The notes under the pieces were generated by a model. The model was given only the letters and a program-made list of their open reading frames with translations. It had not been told where the DNA came from and did not search any database. Positions 27,751-37,314 of a stretch of DNA of 64,000 nucleotides are shown here, piece after piece. The DNA is from Phycisphaeraceae bacterium (GTDB lineage Bacteria > Planctomycetota > Phycisphaerae > Phycisphaerales > Phycisphaeraceae): positions 21,931 to 85,930 of the forward strand of contig PAIY01000228.1 in assembly GCA_002704825.1 (NCBI GenBank). The letters are read 5' to 3'. The position numbers were made by a program, and so were the translations under genes. Every line of letters begins with the position of its first letter. Position 1 is the first letter of the stretch.

Positions 27751-29247
27751 TCACGCTTCAAGGAAGTGTTGCAGTTGCTCGTGAACCTGCATCGTCGCCT
27801 CAGCCACCTTATCGAATGGGCGATTGGAATAGATATCTGCCAAATCATCGCTCTTTACAGCGCGCCCGTGCATCAAGAAAACACCTGCGATTTCACCATC
27901 ACTCACATTACGTACAAGCTGAGCAGCAGTCTTGCGCATATATTTAAAACCAAATTGCTTGTGTTTCACTTGAAGTTCTGGTCTTACTTTTACAACACGC
28001 TTCATGAACCTAGACCATTGACTGCCAATACTTTTTCCTGTCGACGGCTCGCCTCTCGTCGATAAAACCGCAGCTTCATGGTTGCCACCATGTTCGGCCC
28101 AATGAGCTTCAAGAGCTTGCATAGTTTCCGGCCAAAGAGGCCATTGCCCTAACACGTGATTCTTGTGTCGAAGCCGCTTGATCTGAGGGGGGTCAGAAGA
28201 ATCATCAATCTCTGATTTTAGCAACGATTGAATTTCAGCCCCCGCAGCCCCTGTATTTAAACTCAACAACATTAACAGTCGTTCATATGGTCTAGCCAGT
28301 CCGTACAGAATGCCTAGCTCTTCTATTGTCCAGACAAGTACCCCCTCGGCTTTCTCTGAAATTTCTTTAGGGGTCATTATGCTTTTGGCATCGACTCTGA
28401 GTATTCGCTCAGCACCTTTGGGTTTATCCCATTCCCATGTATCTGATTCATCAAGCCAATTCACGAAACGACGAGCATCGCTGAGCATATTGCCAACCGT
28501 AGCGACACTGATTGGACGCTCAGTTACACCCTTTACAGTTCGAGCAAAGGGACGACTTGCCCAATAATTTGTAATCTCTTCAAGAGCAGAGCGGCCAACC
28601 TCATCAAGCGGACGATCCACCACACTATGCTTAAGTTGTAATGCTCTTTTGCTCTGTGTTTCCGCACCTTTAATGTGTCTACCAGCTAACCATTCAGAGA
28701 AGGATTCGATAGCTGCGTGAAGCATTTGCCCGTTGTGCGGTCTTGTTGGAGAACGAACTTGTGCAACACTGGCTTGGTACTCGGCAACAACTCGCATATC
28801 TTCCACTTTCCCTGCTGCGACTTGCTTTCCCGCTTCAAGCAATTCAGGATCAGCAGGTGTAACCGTGACCATATGGAACATCGACTTTATATGTGCAAAA
28901 GTCAAAGCATAAGAATAGGCTCGATGTACAGGATCGGGAATCGTGTTTATTTGTGGTGGTACATCAAACACAATGTTTCTCTTACCTTTGGCAATCTGTT
29001 TGGCTCCCCACAATTGCCATCCGTACCATATGGTTTCTTTTGCTTCAAACCCTCCCGCAATACATTCTTTCACAAGGTCATTCCATATCTGCTCGATAAG
29101 CAACACTGACTGCTCAGCACGAGACCTATCGTATCCCAAAGCAAAACGAACAGATAACTTTTTGCCACTTGCTGAAATGACATTCCCCATATCGCGGGTA
29201 AAGCCGCGCCCTTCACGAAAAGTAACTTCGACTGATGATCGTGTCAT
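27751..29247 (-). CDS. tyrosine recombinase / integrase of the island
   Basis: 498 residues. The last 200 form the catalytic domain: box I region LSLNTGAAGAEIQSLL near 330, RHKN near 355, box II FKYMRKTAAQ near 433, then MHGRAV and the nucleophile Tyr in DIYSNRPF near 472. In box I the Arg of the usual TGxRxxE is Ala here; I know such changes from planctomycete phage-type integrases. The N-terminal 250 residues should bind arm sites. The gene lies 180 bases from the tRNA-Leu 3'-end, the normal position for an integrase using a tRNA as target. Start ATG 29247 has no clear ribosome site. Confidence 0.88.
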   Translation of the reverse strand: MTRSSVEVTFREGRGFTRDMGNVISASGKKLSVRFALGYDRSRAEQSVLLIEQIWNDLVKECIAGGFEAKETIWYGWQLWGAKQIAKGKRNIVFDVPPQINTIPDPVHRAYSYALTFAHIKSMFHMVTVTPADPELLEAGKQVAAGKVEDMRVVAEYQASVAQVRSPTRPHNGQMLHAAIESFSEWLAGRHIKGAETQSKRALQLKHSVVDRPLDEVGRSALEEITNYWASRPFARTVKGVTERPISVATVGNMLSDARRFVNWLDESDTWEWDKPKGAERILRVDAKSIMTPKEISEKAEGVLVWTIEELGILYGLARPYERLLMLLSLNTGAAGAEIQSLLKSEIDDSSDPPQIKRLRHKNHVLGQWPLWPETMQALEAHWAEHGGNHEAAVLSTRGEPSTGKSIGSQWSRFMKRVVKVRPELQVKHKQFGFKYMRKTAAQLVRNVSDGEIAGVFLMHGRAVKSDDLADIYSNRPFDKVAEATMQVHEQLQHFLEA

Positions 29248-29267
29248 AGCTAATCAAATATCCCGTA

Positions 29268-29321
29268 ATCGGTACAAATCAAGAATGAATCGGTACAGAA
29301 AACGGGGCAAAAATCGGTACA
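29268..29321 (+). promoter_or_regulatory. three ATCGGTACA sites, probable recombinase arm sites (right)
   Basis: ATCGGTACA at 29268-29276, 29289-29297 and 29313-29321, between the recombinase start and the tRNA-derived end. Same motif and orientation as the two sites at 17510-17530. Their position just before the recombinase start could also let the protein control its own gene. Confidence 0.65.
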
Positions 29322-29425
29322 TTTTGCATTGTGCTCAAAATGACATGCCCCGTAAATCACGACAAACAAATGATATGAAAAAACTTAAACAAAAAACCCC
29401 AACTTGTGAATCGTTGGGGGGAAGC

Positions 29426-29449
29426 AATGCGGGCGAGAGGACTCGAACC
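29426..29449 (-). repeat. right attachment site inside tRNA-Leu
   Basis: 24 bases identical to 17390-17413. It covers the 3' acceptor strand and most of the T arm of the tRNA plus two bases beyond, so integration restores a complete tRNA. Confidence 0.9.
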
Positions 29450-29511
29450 TCCACGGGTGTTACCCCACCAGAACCTAAATCTGACGCGTCTGCCAATTTC
29501 GCCACGCCCGC
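29428..29511 (-). tRNA. tRNA-Leu (anticodon UAG)
   Basis: 84 bases on the minus strand. The acceptor stem pairs GCGGGCG with CGCCCGC, with A as discriminator; CCA is not encoded. The anticodon stem TCAGA/TCTGG holds the loop TTTAGGT with anticodon TAG. A long variable arm (GGGGTAACACCC), as in all tRNA-Leu, and a T arm GGAGG-TTCGAGT-CCTCT follow. It is the integration site of the 12-kb island. Confidence 0.95.
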
Positions 29512-29752
29512 TTGGAGTGGATGGCACATGATACACGGATCATTCGTCTTTCGCATCCAATCCTGAGATGACCTGTACCGACATCAAGGTACTCGACACC
29601 GTGTCCCGACGGGTGTTGCGGGGAGGGATTGGACCCAATTGATGTACAGATTGGCCGATATCACGCATGGATTGATTTGGGCTGCTGAGATATGATCATC
29701 TTTGTACTTGTTGACATTTATCTTTGATCCAACTTTCACAAAGGAAACGCGC

Positions 29753-30283
29753 ATGAAATTCGCAATCTCAACCTTGATGCTGATGATGTGTCTGACCGGC
29801 ATGCTCCATGCTGAACAGGAAGCTGCCCCGAACCTGCTGGGGGACAAACTCGATGCCAAGTCCGGCTGGAAAATCTGGATTCACCAACCCGTCCGCGAAG
29901 CCGGTGCCAAAGGGGAATTGAAAGACAATACGGCGATCCTCACCCCGCCTGCCGAAGACGCCCTGGAAAAAATGTCCGTCCACTGGATGCAGCTTTACAA
30001 AGAAGTGACGTTGGAACAAGACAAAAGCTACACCCTGACATTCAAGACCGACGCTCCTGAAGACTGTGAAATGCAGGCTGTGTATCTGCTGAGCAAATCG
30101 CCTTACACGCACTATTTCGATCACACCCTCAAAGTCAAAGCCGGCCCGCAGACACACAAGGTGACCATCACCCCCAAGCCCTCCAAGGATGGCTATGACA
30201 CACCGCGGTCGCTGCGTCTTTTCTGTGGCTCAGTCAAAGGTGCAACCACCATCAGTGATATCAAACTTGTTGAACCCAAGTAA
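29753..30283 (+). CDS. exported beta-sandwich protein, carbohydrate-binding-like
   Basis: 176 residues from ATG 29753, preceded by AAAGGAAA. Signal peptide MKFAISTLMLMMCLTGMLHA with cleavage after about residue 20. The rest reads like a CBM4/CBM9-type jelly roll (NLLGDKLDAKSGWKIW at the start, LYKEVTLEQDKSYTLTFK in the middle, ATTISDIKLVEP at the end), but the match is by pattern only. No catalytic motif. Alone on its transcript, followed by a strong terminator. Confidence 0.75.
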   Translation: MKFAISTLMLMMCLTGMLHAEQEAAPNLLGDKLDAKSGWKIWIHQPVREAGAKGELKDNTAILTPPAEDALEKMSVHWMQLYKEVTLEQDKSYTLTFKTDAPEDCEMQAVYLLSKSPYTHYFDHTLKVKAGPQTHKVTITPKPSKDGYDTPRSLRLFCGSVKGATTISDIKLVEPK

Positions 30284-30381
30284 ACAAGACGAGATTTAAA
30301 ACCAAAGGCAACCCGTGCCGCAGGAGTGACATTGCTTTTGAAAAACAGCGTGCAGATTAAAACATTCTGTGAGAACATACC

Positions 30382-30416
30382 ACGCGAGCCTGTTTTTCAG
30401 GTTCGCGTTTTTATTT
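30382..30416 (+). terminator. intrinsic terminator after the exported protein
   Basis: Stem of 11 with one G-T pair (ACGCGAGCCTG with CAGGTTCGCGT, loop T5), then TTTTATTTT. It lies 99 bases after the stop at 30283 and touches the 3'-end of the converging membrane protein gene. Confidence 0.85.
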
Positions 30417-31577
30417 TGCAGACACCCTGACCACGTAGCCACACTCAGGGCAGGTGTCCGACGCAGCGTTGATCAAAAGGTAATCACACTGCGGGCAATG
30501 GGGCTCAAACAGTTTGATCTGAAACGCCATGTGACACACACGGCAATGACTTTCCCCAATGGGTAGCGTCTGCTGGGTCTGACAATGCGGACAGGTCAGA
30601 GACAGTTCCCTGTAAACCAATTCCGACTCTTCGCGCGTGCGTCGTTGCGTTCGGCGACGGTTGGCACCATGGATCACCAGCAAAGCGAATGTCCCGCAAA
30701 TGGTCATAAACGCGCAGGCACCCGAGAGTCTTGCCAAGCCGTCGACGCTGCCTTTGGAGAAGATGTCCATCGCTGCGAGTTGCACGAAAAGTCCGGTGGC
30801 AACGGCCATCCCCTGGACCACCATGCGCGTGATGGCTTGGCCGCCACCTTTCATGGTCAGTAACCAGATGACATTGCCATGGGCATAGAGGATGCTGATG
30901 ATCGTTGCCAGCGCAAACCATGTTGGGTCTTTGCCCCCACCGATCCAGATTTCGATGAGCAAAAACAGGTAACTGGTCAGCGTTGCGATCAAGCCGACGA
31001 GTTTATGGGGTCTAAACCGGCCTGCGAGAATCAGGACAGCAAGCAGTCCATAACCAAGCAATGCCCAGCTTGTCTCCCACCAATCGCTGTAGGAACCGAG
31101 CGTGCTGCGAAGTCGAAAACTGTCATTGATCGCAGCAAGTAACAATAGCAATTGCGTGATGCAACTGACCGCAAGCAGGATATGGCCAGCAAGTTTGACG
31201 CCTTCTTTACGCTGCAGATACAACGCCAACATGGCCAGCAAACCGGTGATCGGCAGCGTCAGACTCATGTAGCCGCAGACTTCCCAGAAATCATTTTCAA
31301 AAAAGTCTGCATCGACAAACCAAATCAGCAGCAGGCAAAGCAGAAACTCGATACCGGTGAGTCCCATGCCCAGCAGGCCGGTACGATGGAAGTTATCCAC
31401 GCGCGAAAGTCCGCTGCTGATCTGATAAAACAGACAGCCCATGGAAACAGTGACGGCCGAGCCGATGATTTGCCAGGTGAGTTTGTCACCGCCAAAGAGA
31501 ATACCGATCGCCCCACCGATGGCAGCGATGGCCAAAGTTGCCAGCAAGGTGCGTATGATCCATTGTCGTGTGGACAT
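30411..31577 (-). CDS. multi-pass membrane protein with C-terminal zinc ribbons (paralogue 1)
   Basis: 388 residues from ATG 31577 with GGAG 7 bases upstream. About ten hydrophobic helices, then a soluble C-terminus of 60 residues holding two Cys-rich ribbons: CPHCQTQQTL...CRVCH and CPQCDYLLINA...CPECG. It is a tandem paralogue of the gene at 31663: same length, same helix order and same ribbons. No enzyme motif. Similar ribbon sequence 'CxxCxYxLxxxxxxxCPECG' is widespread in planctomycete membrane proteins; what it does is unknown. Confidence 0.8.
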   Translation of the reverse strand: MSTRQWIIRTLLATLAIAAIGGAIGILFGGDKLTWQIIGSAVTVSMGCLFYQISSGLSRVDNFHRTGLLGMGLTGIEFLLCLLLIWFVDADFFENDFWEVCGYMSLTLPITGLLAMLALYLQRKEGVKLAGHILLAVSCITQLLLLLAAINDSFRLRSTLGSYSDWWETSWALLGYGLLAVLILAGRFRPHKLVGLIATLTSYLFLLIEIWIGGGKDPTWFALATIISILYAHGNVIWLLTMKGGGQAITRMVVQGMAVATGLFVQLAAMDIFSKGSVDGLARLSGACAFMTICGTFALLVIHGANRRRTQRRTREESELVYRELSLTCPHCQTQQTLPIGESHCRVCHMAFQIKLFEPHCPQCDYLLINAASDTCPECGYVVRVSAK

Positions 31578-31662
31578 GTCAAACTCCAAAGCCAGTCAGG
31601 AAGAGGCGTCACCCGTCCCCATCGTGACAAAGGTCATCAGGTTGGAATTTGATTGTACCGGA

Positions 31663-32862
31663 TCAGGCAGGTTGACCAACCGGTGTTCCGAGATTCTCAC
31701 TTAATGGATGCCCACACTCCGGGCAGTTGCCAGTGCTTTGACCGATGAGCAGGTATTCGCAGTTGGCACAATGCGGCTCGGTGATACGGAAGTGAAACTG
31801 TATGCCACAGGTGCAGCAATGTTGGCCGGCTTCGGTGAGCAGTTGGGCGGTCTGACAATGCGGGCAGGTGATCTGGAGTTGTGAATAATGAAACTGTGAG
31901 GGGATATCATTCCGCCGGATTTTGATCGCATCGACTGCAGCTTTGAATGCAACGACAAACGTCAATGTGATCATCACGAACAGGATCATGCCAAAGAGCA
32001 TGAGGATGGCAGTCTCCTGTTTGCCACGGATATTCATTGCAAAGGCGCACAAGTACATCATCACCGCTGCATCCAGGACGCCCAATCCCAACGCGACGTT
32101 ACGAACCATCCGCCCCCAGAACGGCTTGATGGGAATGCACATCATCAGATTGAAATAGGCAATGACGATGGCCAAGATTGCACCGATCCCGACCTGCCAG
32201 ACATTACTCTGTTGGACACGGTAAACACGCATGACATCCATCGTGATCAACACACACGTCACCGCTGTCCCCACCAACGCCAAGGCCTTGTACCATCGCC
32301 AGGGTCCCGCAAAGAGAACCGCCAAACCGATGCCAACGCAGGCTTCCAACACGGTGAGAACCATCAGCAGATTGGTCAATCGCCAATTACGCAGGATCTC
32401 TGAACAGAAGCCTGCGGTGGTCAGCATCACCATGAACAATGCGGTTGCGATGATGAGAATCCATGAGGAGACGAATAGCGCTTTGAATCGTTTGAGATAG
32501 GCTCCCAATCCCATCAATACCGCTGCAGGCATCATGGCGATGATCAGGACGATGAAGAACTCTTCCCAATCACGCCCCCGTCGAAAGGCTGAATTGGTCC
32601 AGGTAAAAAACAAGCCTTTGAACATCAGACACGTTAACGTCACCCAACCCATCGCCACCCATGAGGCATGTTTGCCATGTTTAAGCAGTGACAACCAACT
32701 GGCTGGATACAGCAGCAGGCAGGCAACGGCGGTGGCGATTGCCCCACCAATCGCCGGGCCGAAGATATCGTCTTCCATGATCACCAGGCCGTAGCAACCT
32801 GCCAGAACATTGAGTCCAAGTAGAGCGAAGAAGCCCCAGAGTATCCATTTGCGAATTTGCAT
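31663..32862 (-). CDS. multi-pass membrane protein with C-terminal zinc ribbons (paralogue 2)
   Basis: 399 residues; ATG 32862 follows AGGGGGC. About ten hydrophobic helices and a C-terminal pair of ribbons (CPHCQTAQLL...CCTCG and CANCEYLLIG...CPECG). It matches the gene at 30411 in build; the 85-base gap and common direction suggest one operon that arose by tandem duplication. Function unknown. Confidence 0.8.
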   Translation of the reverse strand: MQIRKWILWGFFALLGLNVLAGCYGLVIMEDDIFGPAIGGAIATAVACLLLYPASWLSLLKHGKHASWVAMGWVTLTCLMFKGLFFTWTNSAFRRGRDWEEFFIVLIIAMMPAAVLMGLGAYLKRFKALFVSSWILIIATALFMVMLTTAGFCSEILRNWRLTNLLMVLTVLEACVGIGLAVLFAGPWRWYKALALVGTAVTCVLITMDVMRVYRVQQSNVWQVGIGAILAIVIAYFNLMMCIPIKPFWGRMVRNVALGLGVLDAAVMMYLCAFAMNIRGKQETAILMLFGMILFVMITLTFVVAFKAAVDAIKIRRNDIPSQFHYSQLQITCPHCQTAQLLTEAGQHCCTCGIQFHFRITEPHCANCEYLLIGQSTGNCPECGHPLSENLGTPVGQPA

Positions 32863-33343
32863 GCTGCCCCCTGATGTTCAAGTCTTAACTGCCCATGATA
32901 GTATCCGTATCCATCCTATGTGAGCGAACGGAGAATCACCCAATCATACAACCTATCCATCTTTTTTGATGCTTATCAAGCATGCAAGGTTCCGGCTATT
33001 GCGCGCCTTTTGTGCATTGAAATGAAGGCCTCGAAACATAACTCCCATAAAAACGCCATCCGACATGCTGGCACGGACTTTGCACATAGACCACCAGAAC
33101 TCTCGTTCTGACACTTTCCATCTTGCCCAACGCTCGGGCAAACTCCCTCACCCGGACAACGAAGTCCTTCCTTGATCAAGCTGTATTGTCACCAGCGCAG
33201 GTGTTGCAATGCCGCTGAAGGTCTGTTGCGTTCCGGGTGTGCTTCGTTGGTGAAGTCTGTGGGATTGAAAGGTCAGCACGCGAATTGGATATGACAGCGA
33301 GTGTCACACGAAGTGACCGTCGCTGAGCATGGAAAGACGAGTG
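32863..33343. other. regulatory region before the nitrate operon
   Basis: 481 bases between divergent genes. It contains the sigma-54 type promoter at 33069-33084. Downstream of it are two small hairpins in the leader: CAGAAC/GTTCTG at about 33094-33110 and TTGCCC/GGGCAA at 33123-33141. A 63-codon frame at 32920 has no ribosome site and no family look. Confidence 0.5.
33069..33084 (+). promoter_or_regulatory. sigma-54 (RpoN) promoter of the nitrate operon
   Basis: TGGCACGGACTTTGCA: a full match to the -24/-12 consensus TGGCAC-N5-TTGCA. It points into the nitrate genes, about 260 bases before the first start, leaving a long leader. Sigma-54 control fits nitrogen regulation by an NtrC-type activator, whose gene is not in the window. 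Confidence 0.75.
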
Positions 33344-35050
33344 ATGATTTCCAAGACCACCGAAAAACCCGATGCGCCCAAGGCCTCGACATCCACGGAT
33401 ACGGCCGCCTCATCCAGTGGTGCTGGCAAAGACCTGCTCTTGGCACTCCTCACCGAGCAGCAAACCTTCACCGTTGTCGATCGCTTTTCCCAGGCACATC
33501 AGGCAGGCGACATCCCCGCGCAGGCTGCTTACTACCAATCACTGATCCCCACCGACAAACCGCAAGCGGGTCAGCAATATGCCTTTGAAGTCAACCTCGA
33601 TGCCTGCACCGGCTGCAAAGGTTGTGTCACCGCCTGTCATAATCTCAACGGTCTGGATGACAACGAAGCCTGGCGTGAAGTCGGACTGCTCACCAGCAAT
33701 GATGTCTCACTGCCTGTCGTACAGCACATCACCACGGCCTGTCATCACTGCGTTGAACCCGGTTGCCTGGAAGGCTGCCCCGTCATGGCATATGACAAGA
33801 ATCCGGACACCGGCATCGTCAAACATCTTGATGATCAATGCATTGGTTGTCAGTACTGTCTGCTCAAATGCCCGTACGATGTCCCCAAGTACAACGCGGA
33901 TATGGGCATTGTCCGCAAGTGTGACATGTGTACCGATCGACTTGACGAAGGTGAAGCGCCTGCATGCGTGCAAGCCTGTCCTGACAAGGCGATCTCCATC
34001 AAGTTGGTCGACACCGTTGAAGCACAAAAAAACGCACAAAAACAGGACTTTTTGGCTGACTCACCCGATTGCACCATCACCACACCGACCACGCGATATG
34101 TCAGCAAGCGTCTTGCGGGCGTCTCACTGCATGCCCCGCAAAGTAAGCCGCGTGCTGAGCATGGGCATTTGCCGTTGGTGGTGATGCTGGTCTTGACGCA
34201 ATTGGGTGTTGGTGCCTTGCTTGCTGAGCGTTTGCTTCTGCCGTTTGCCAATAGCTGGACACAGCTCATCAGTTCGGCCATGGGATTCGGCATCGGTATG
34301 TTCGGCATGACGTGCGCGATCCTGCATCTGGGGCGACCACTGTATGCTTACCGCGCGTTTCTCGGCTGGCGGACCAGCTGGCTCTCGCGTGAGATCATCG
34401 CGTTCAACGGCTTTGCTGCTGCAGTGCATTTGCACATCACCATGGTTGCACTCAAGAACAATCTCATCCCGACATTCATTCTTGAGAAGATCCCCTTTGC
34501 CATCCCCACGATTCCCACATGGCTCACCGGTTGGGCCTCGGTTCTCACGGGATTGGCGGGAGTGTTCTGTTCCATGATGATTTATATCGACACCAAACGT
34601 CCTTGCTGGAACCTCAAAAACACAGCAACCAAATTCGGCATGACCGGTGTGGTGCTTGGCCTTGCAGCTGCCATCGTCGCAACGTGTGTCGGTGCGATTC
34701 TCAATCAGTCCGCCATCAAGCCCGACCATCTCATGCTCATGAATCTGGCGTTGATCATCGCGACCGCCATCAAGGTCGGTTTTGAACTCACGCATCTGAC
34801 CTACAACACCAAGGCTTTACCGTTGGTACTTGTCGCACGTGTTGCACTGGGGATCACCGGCGGGGTGCTCCTGCCGTTCGTGTTCCTGACCATGGTTTCA
34901 ATGGCGGACCCGATGATTCTTGCTGCGATCTCCGGCACCAGCTTTGCATGCCTGACTCTCGGCGAGTTGGCTGAACGTTACCTGTACTTTGCTGCCAGCG
35001 ATGCGTTGCGCATGCCCGGCATCACGATCTCTGACGGAGGGCACCACTGA
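33344..35050 (+). CDS. membrane-anchored Fe-S electron-transfer subunit (DmsB-DmsC fusion) of nitrate reductase
   Basis: 568 residues from ATG 33344 (GGAAAG upstream; an ATG at 33329 lacks a ribosome site). Residues 85-240 are a DmsB-like ferredoxin part with four Cys clusters ([45 protein letters not shown]...CVQACP), enough for several [4Fe-4S] centres. Residues 270-560 are a DmsC-like anchor with eight membrane helices, the usual quinol-oxidising part. So electrons probably come from the quinone pool. It is the first gene of the operon; its stop overlaps the start of the molybdenum subunit (TGATG). Confidence 0.88.
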   Translation: MISKTTEKPDAPKASTSTDTAASSSGAGKDLLLALLTEQQTFTVVDRFSQAHQAGDIPAQAAYYQSLIPTDKPQAGQQYAFEVNLDACTGCKGCVTACHNLNGLDDNEAWREVGLLTSNDVSLPVVQHITTACHHCVEPGCLEGCPVMAYDKNPDTGIVKHLDDQCIGCQYCLLKCPYDVPKYNADMGIVRKCDMCTDRLDEGEAPACVQACPDKAISIKLVDTVEAQKNAQKQDFLADSPDCTITTPTTRYVSKRLAGVSLHAPQSKPRAEHGHLPLVVMLVLTQLGVGALLAERLLLPFANSWTQLISSAMGFGIGMFGMTCAILHLGRPLYAYRAFLGWRTSWLSREIIAFNGFAAAVHLHITMVALKNNLIPTFILEKIPFAIPTIPTWLTGWASVLTGLAGVFCSMMIYIDTKRPCWNLKNTATKFGMTGVVLGLAAAIVATCVGAILNQSAIKPDHLMLMNLALIIATAIKVGFELTHLTYNTKALPLVLVARVALGITGGVLLPFVFLTMVSMADPMILAAISGTSFACLTLGELAERYLYFAASDALRMPGITISDGGHH

Positions 35051-37314
35051 TGTCGCAAACCAGGACACTTAATCTTCCCCTGCTCAAAACTGCAGCCAAC
35101 ATCATCCGCCAATGGGACGGTCCGTTGACCCAGCAAATCGTGCGTGATCCGGGGGGCTTTGGACTGGGGCAAATCCCGCGTAAAGCCAAGCCCGATGCCA
35201 CCACCACCATGACCTGCGGCTTTTGCGCAACGGGTTGTGGCCTGAACATTCACCTGCAAGATGGCAAAGCCGTCGGCCTGTCACCCAAAACCGAGTACCC
35301 CGTGAACCTGGGCATGGCCTGTCCCAAAGGTTGGGAAGCATTGGCTGTCACGCAGTCTGACGATCGCGCGACCACGCCCCTGCTCAAAGACGAAACCGGC
35401 AAGCAGCAACCCGTCGACTGGGACACCGCACTGACCACCTTCACCACGCGCATGAAAAAAATCATCGCAGAGCATGGCCCCGAATCCGTTGCCTTCCTCT
35501 CCACCGGCCAAATCGCCTGTGAGGAAATGGCACTGCTCGGATCACTGGCAAAGTTCGGCATGGGCATGATTCACGGGGACGGCAACACACGCCAATGCAT
35601 GGCCACCGCGGTCACCGCTTACAAACAATCCTTCGGCTTCGATGCTCCGCCTTACACCTATGAAGATTTCGAAGAATCCGACGTCATGTTCTTCGTCGGC
35701 TCAAACCTCTGCATCGCTCACCCCATCCTCTGGCAAAGAGTGATGCGCAACAAACACAATCCCGACATCATTGTCATCGACCCCCGCAAAACTGAAACGG
35801 CGATGGCGGCAACGCATCATTTGGCAATCTCACCCAAGAGTGACCTGGCTTTGCTTTACGGCATCACCAACCTGCTCATCGTCAATGACTGGATTAAGCG
35901 CGATTACATCGACGCACACACCACCGGCTTTGATGAATTTGCTGAACATGTCAAAGCCTACACGCCCAACCGTGTTGCCAAACTCACCGGCATTGATCCC
36001 GACACGCTCTGCACCATGGCTCAGAAAATCCATGACGGCAAGCGCGTGAGCTTCTGGTGGACCATGGGCGTTAACCAATCTCACGAAGGCACCCGCGTTG
36101 CCCAGGCCATGATCAACATCTGCCTCATGACAGGCAACATCGGCCGCCCCGGTACCGGTGCCAACTCCATCACCGGCCAATGCAATGCCATGGGTTCTCG
36201 CCTCTTTTCCAACACCACCAACCTGCTTGGCGGACATTACTTCACCAAACAACAAGACCGCGAGAAAGTCGCCAACATCCTTGGCATTGATGTCAATCGC
36301 ATCCCCACGCAGGATAGCCTGCCTTATCACCAGATCATTGAAGGCGTCGAAACAGGCAAGATCAAAGCACTCTGGTTTATCGCAACCAATCCATCCCATT
36401 CGTGGATCGGGCAAAACAAATTCCGTGACCTGATGGGCAAGCTCGACTTACTCGTCGTGCAGGACATGTACCACAACACAGAGACTGCCCAACAAGCTGA
36501 CCTTGTTCTCCCCGCTGCCGGTTGGGGTGAAAAGGATGGCACGCTCATCAACTCCGAACGACGCTTCGGACTTCTGAAAAAAGTCTCCCCCGCGCCCGGT
36601 GTTGCCTTGGCGGACTTCTCGATTTTCAAGGCCATCGCAGCGTACTGGGGTTGCGCGAACATGTTCGAAAAATGGACCGACCCCGAAGCCGTCTTCAAAA
36701 TCCTCACCCAGCTCTCCGAAGGCCAACCCTGTGACATCACCGGCATCGCAGACTATCGCATGCTCGATGACAACGGCGGGATTCAATGGCCCCTTAAACA
36801 AGGCGACGAACTGCAAACCCACCGTCGACTTTTTGCTGATGGCAAGTACTTTCATGAAGACGGTAAAGCCAAGTTTCTCTTTGAAGAAACCCGCAACATG
36901 CCCGAGATGCCCAACGGTGATTACCCGTTTGTTCTCCTCACCGGACGTGGCAGTGCTGCCCAATGGCATACGCAAACCCGCACGGGCAAGTCCGCCGTGT
37001 TGCGCAAGCTTTACCCCAATGACATCTACGTGCAGATCAATCCTGTTGACGCTGATGCATTGAGCATCGAACCGACGCAATGGATTTATGTCTACTCCCG
37101 TCGTGGCTATCTCAAAGCCCGCGCGTTTGTCACTGCAACCGTCGCGCCGGGGCAAGTCTTTATCCCCATGCATAATCACGAAACCAATCGCTTGACCAAA
37201 CCGGTCTTCGACACTTATTCGCATCAACCCTCATACAAGGCCTGTGCTGTCGCGTTAAGTCTGAGCAAGCCTTGGATCGCATCCGAAGAATCAGAAGGAG
37301 TCAGCCATGAGTAA
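35050..37314 (+). CDS. nasA: assimilatory nitrate reductase, molybdopterin catalytic subunit
   Basis: Reduces nitrate to nitrite. 754 residues of the NapA/NasA group. The [4Fe-4S] ligands are Cys56, Cys59, Cys63 and Cys91 ([10 protein letters not shown]...ACPKGW). Cys182 in [11 protein letters not shown] is the likely Mo ligand, as in NapA and NasA. Later come [24 protein letters not shown] cofactor-binding motifs and a C-terminal beta-barrel ([26 protein letters not shown]). No Tat signal is present, so the enzyme is cytoplasmic, on the inner face with its anchor. It overlaps both neighbours. A formate dehydrogenase is the other reading, but nirA next door speaks for nitrate. Confidence 0.88.
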   Translation: MSQTRTLNLPLLKTAANIIRQWDGPLTQQIVRDPGGFGLGQIPRKAKPDATTTMTCGFCATGCGLNIHLQDGKAVGLSPKTEYPVNLGMACPKGWEALAVTQSDDRATTPLLKDETGKQQPVDWDTALTTFTTRMKKIIAEHGPESVAFLSTGQIACEEMALLGSLAKFGMGMIHGDGNTRQCMATAVTAYKQSFGFDAPPYTYEDFEESDVMFFVGSNLCIAHPILWQRVMRNKHNPDIIVIDPRKTETAMAATHHLAISPKSDLALLYGITNLLIVNDWIKRDYIDAHTTGFDEFAEHVKAYTPNRVAKLTGIDPDTLCTMAQKIHDGKRVSFWWTMGVNQSHEGTRVAQAMINICLMTGNIGRPGTGANSITGQCNAMGSRLFSNTTNLLGGHYFTKQQDREKVANILGIDVNRIPTQDSLPYHQIIEGVETGKIKALWFIATNPSHSWIGQNKFRDLMGKLDLLVVQDMYHNTETAQQADLVLPAAGWGEKDGTLINSERRFGLLKKVSPAPGVALADFSIFKAIAAYWGCANMFEKWTDPEAVFKILTQLSEGQPCDITGIADYRMLDDNGGIQWPLKQGDELQTHRRLFADGKYFHEDGKAKFLFEETRNMPEMPNGDYPFVLLTGRGSAAQWHTQTRTGKSAVLRKLYPNDIYVQINPVDADALSIEPTQWIYVYSRRGYLKARAFVTATVAPGQVFIPMHNHETNRLTKPVFDTYSHQPSYKACAVALSLSKPWIASEESEGVSHE

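Larger units (their letters stand above)
17390..29449. mobile_element. 12-kb integrated genomic island at tRNA-Leu
   Basis: Bounded by two perfect 24-base direct repeats (17390-17413 and 29426-29449). The right copy is the 3'-end of an intact tRNA-Leu gene; the left copy is only that 3'-end. A tyrosine recombinase gene lies next to the tRNA end. Cargo: an excisionase-like protein, a methyltransferase-specificity-ATPase-HNH operon, a probable Rep protein, an Xre regulator and two small membrane proteins. The left third is visibly richer in A+T than the flanks. No conjugation genes are seen, so it is a mobilisable or phage-satellite-type element rather than a self-transmissible one. Confidence 0.88.

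Noticed and set aside
27649..28065. 138-codon plus-strand frame opposite the recombinase
   Set aside because: Antisense shadow of the recombinase catalytic domain.
29584..29700. Second tRNA next to tRNA-Leu
   Set aside because: The bases around 29610 look partly tRNA-like but do not fold with an acceptor stem and anticodon arm.
32920..33111. 63-codon frame upstream of the nitrate operon
   Set aside because: No ribosome site, no family look, and it runs over the sigma-54 promoter.
32863..33343. Riboswitch (for example molybdenum cofactor type) before the nitrate operon or moeA
   Set aside because: Only short simple hairpins are visible; I could not match any known riboswitch core.
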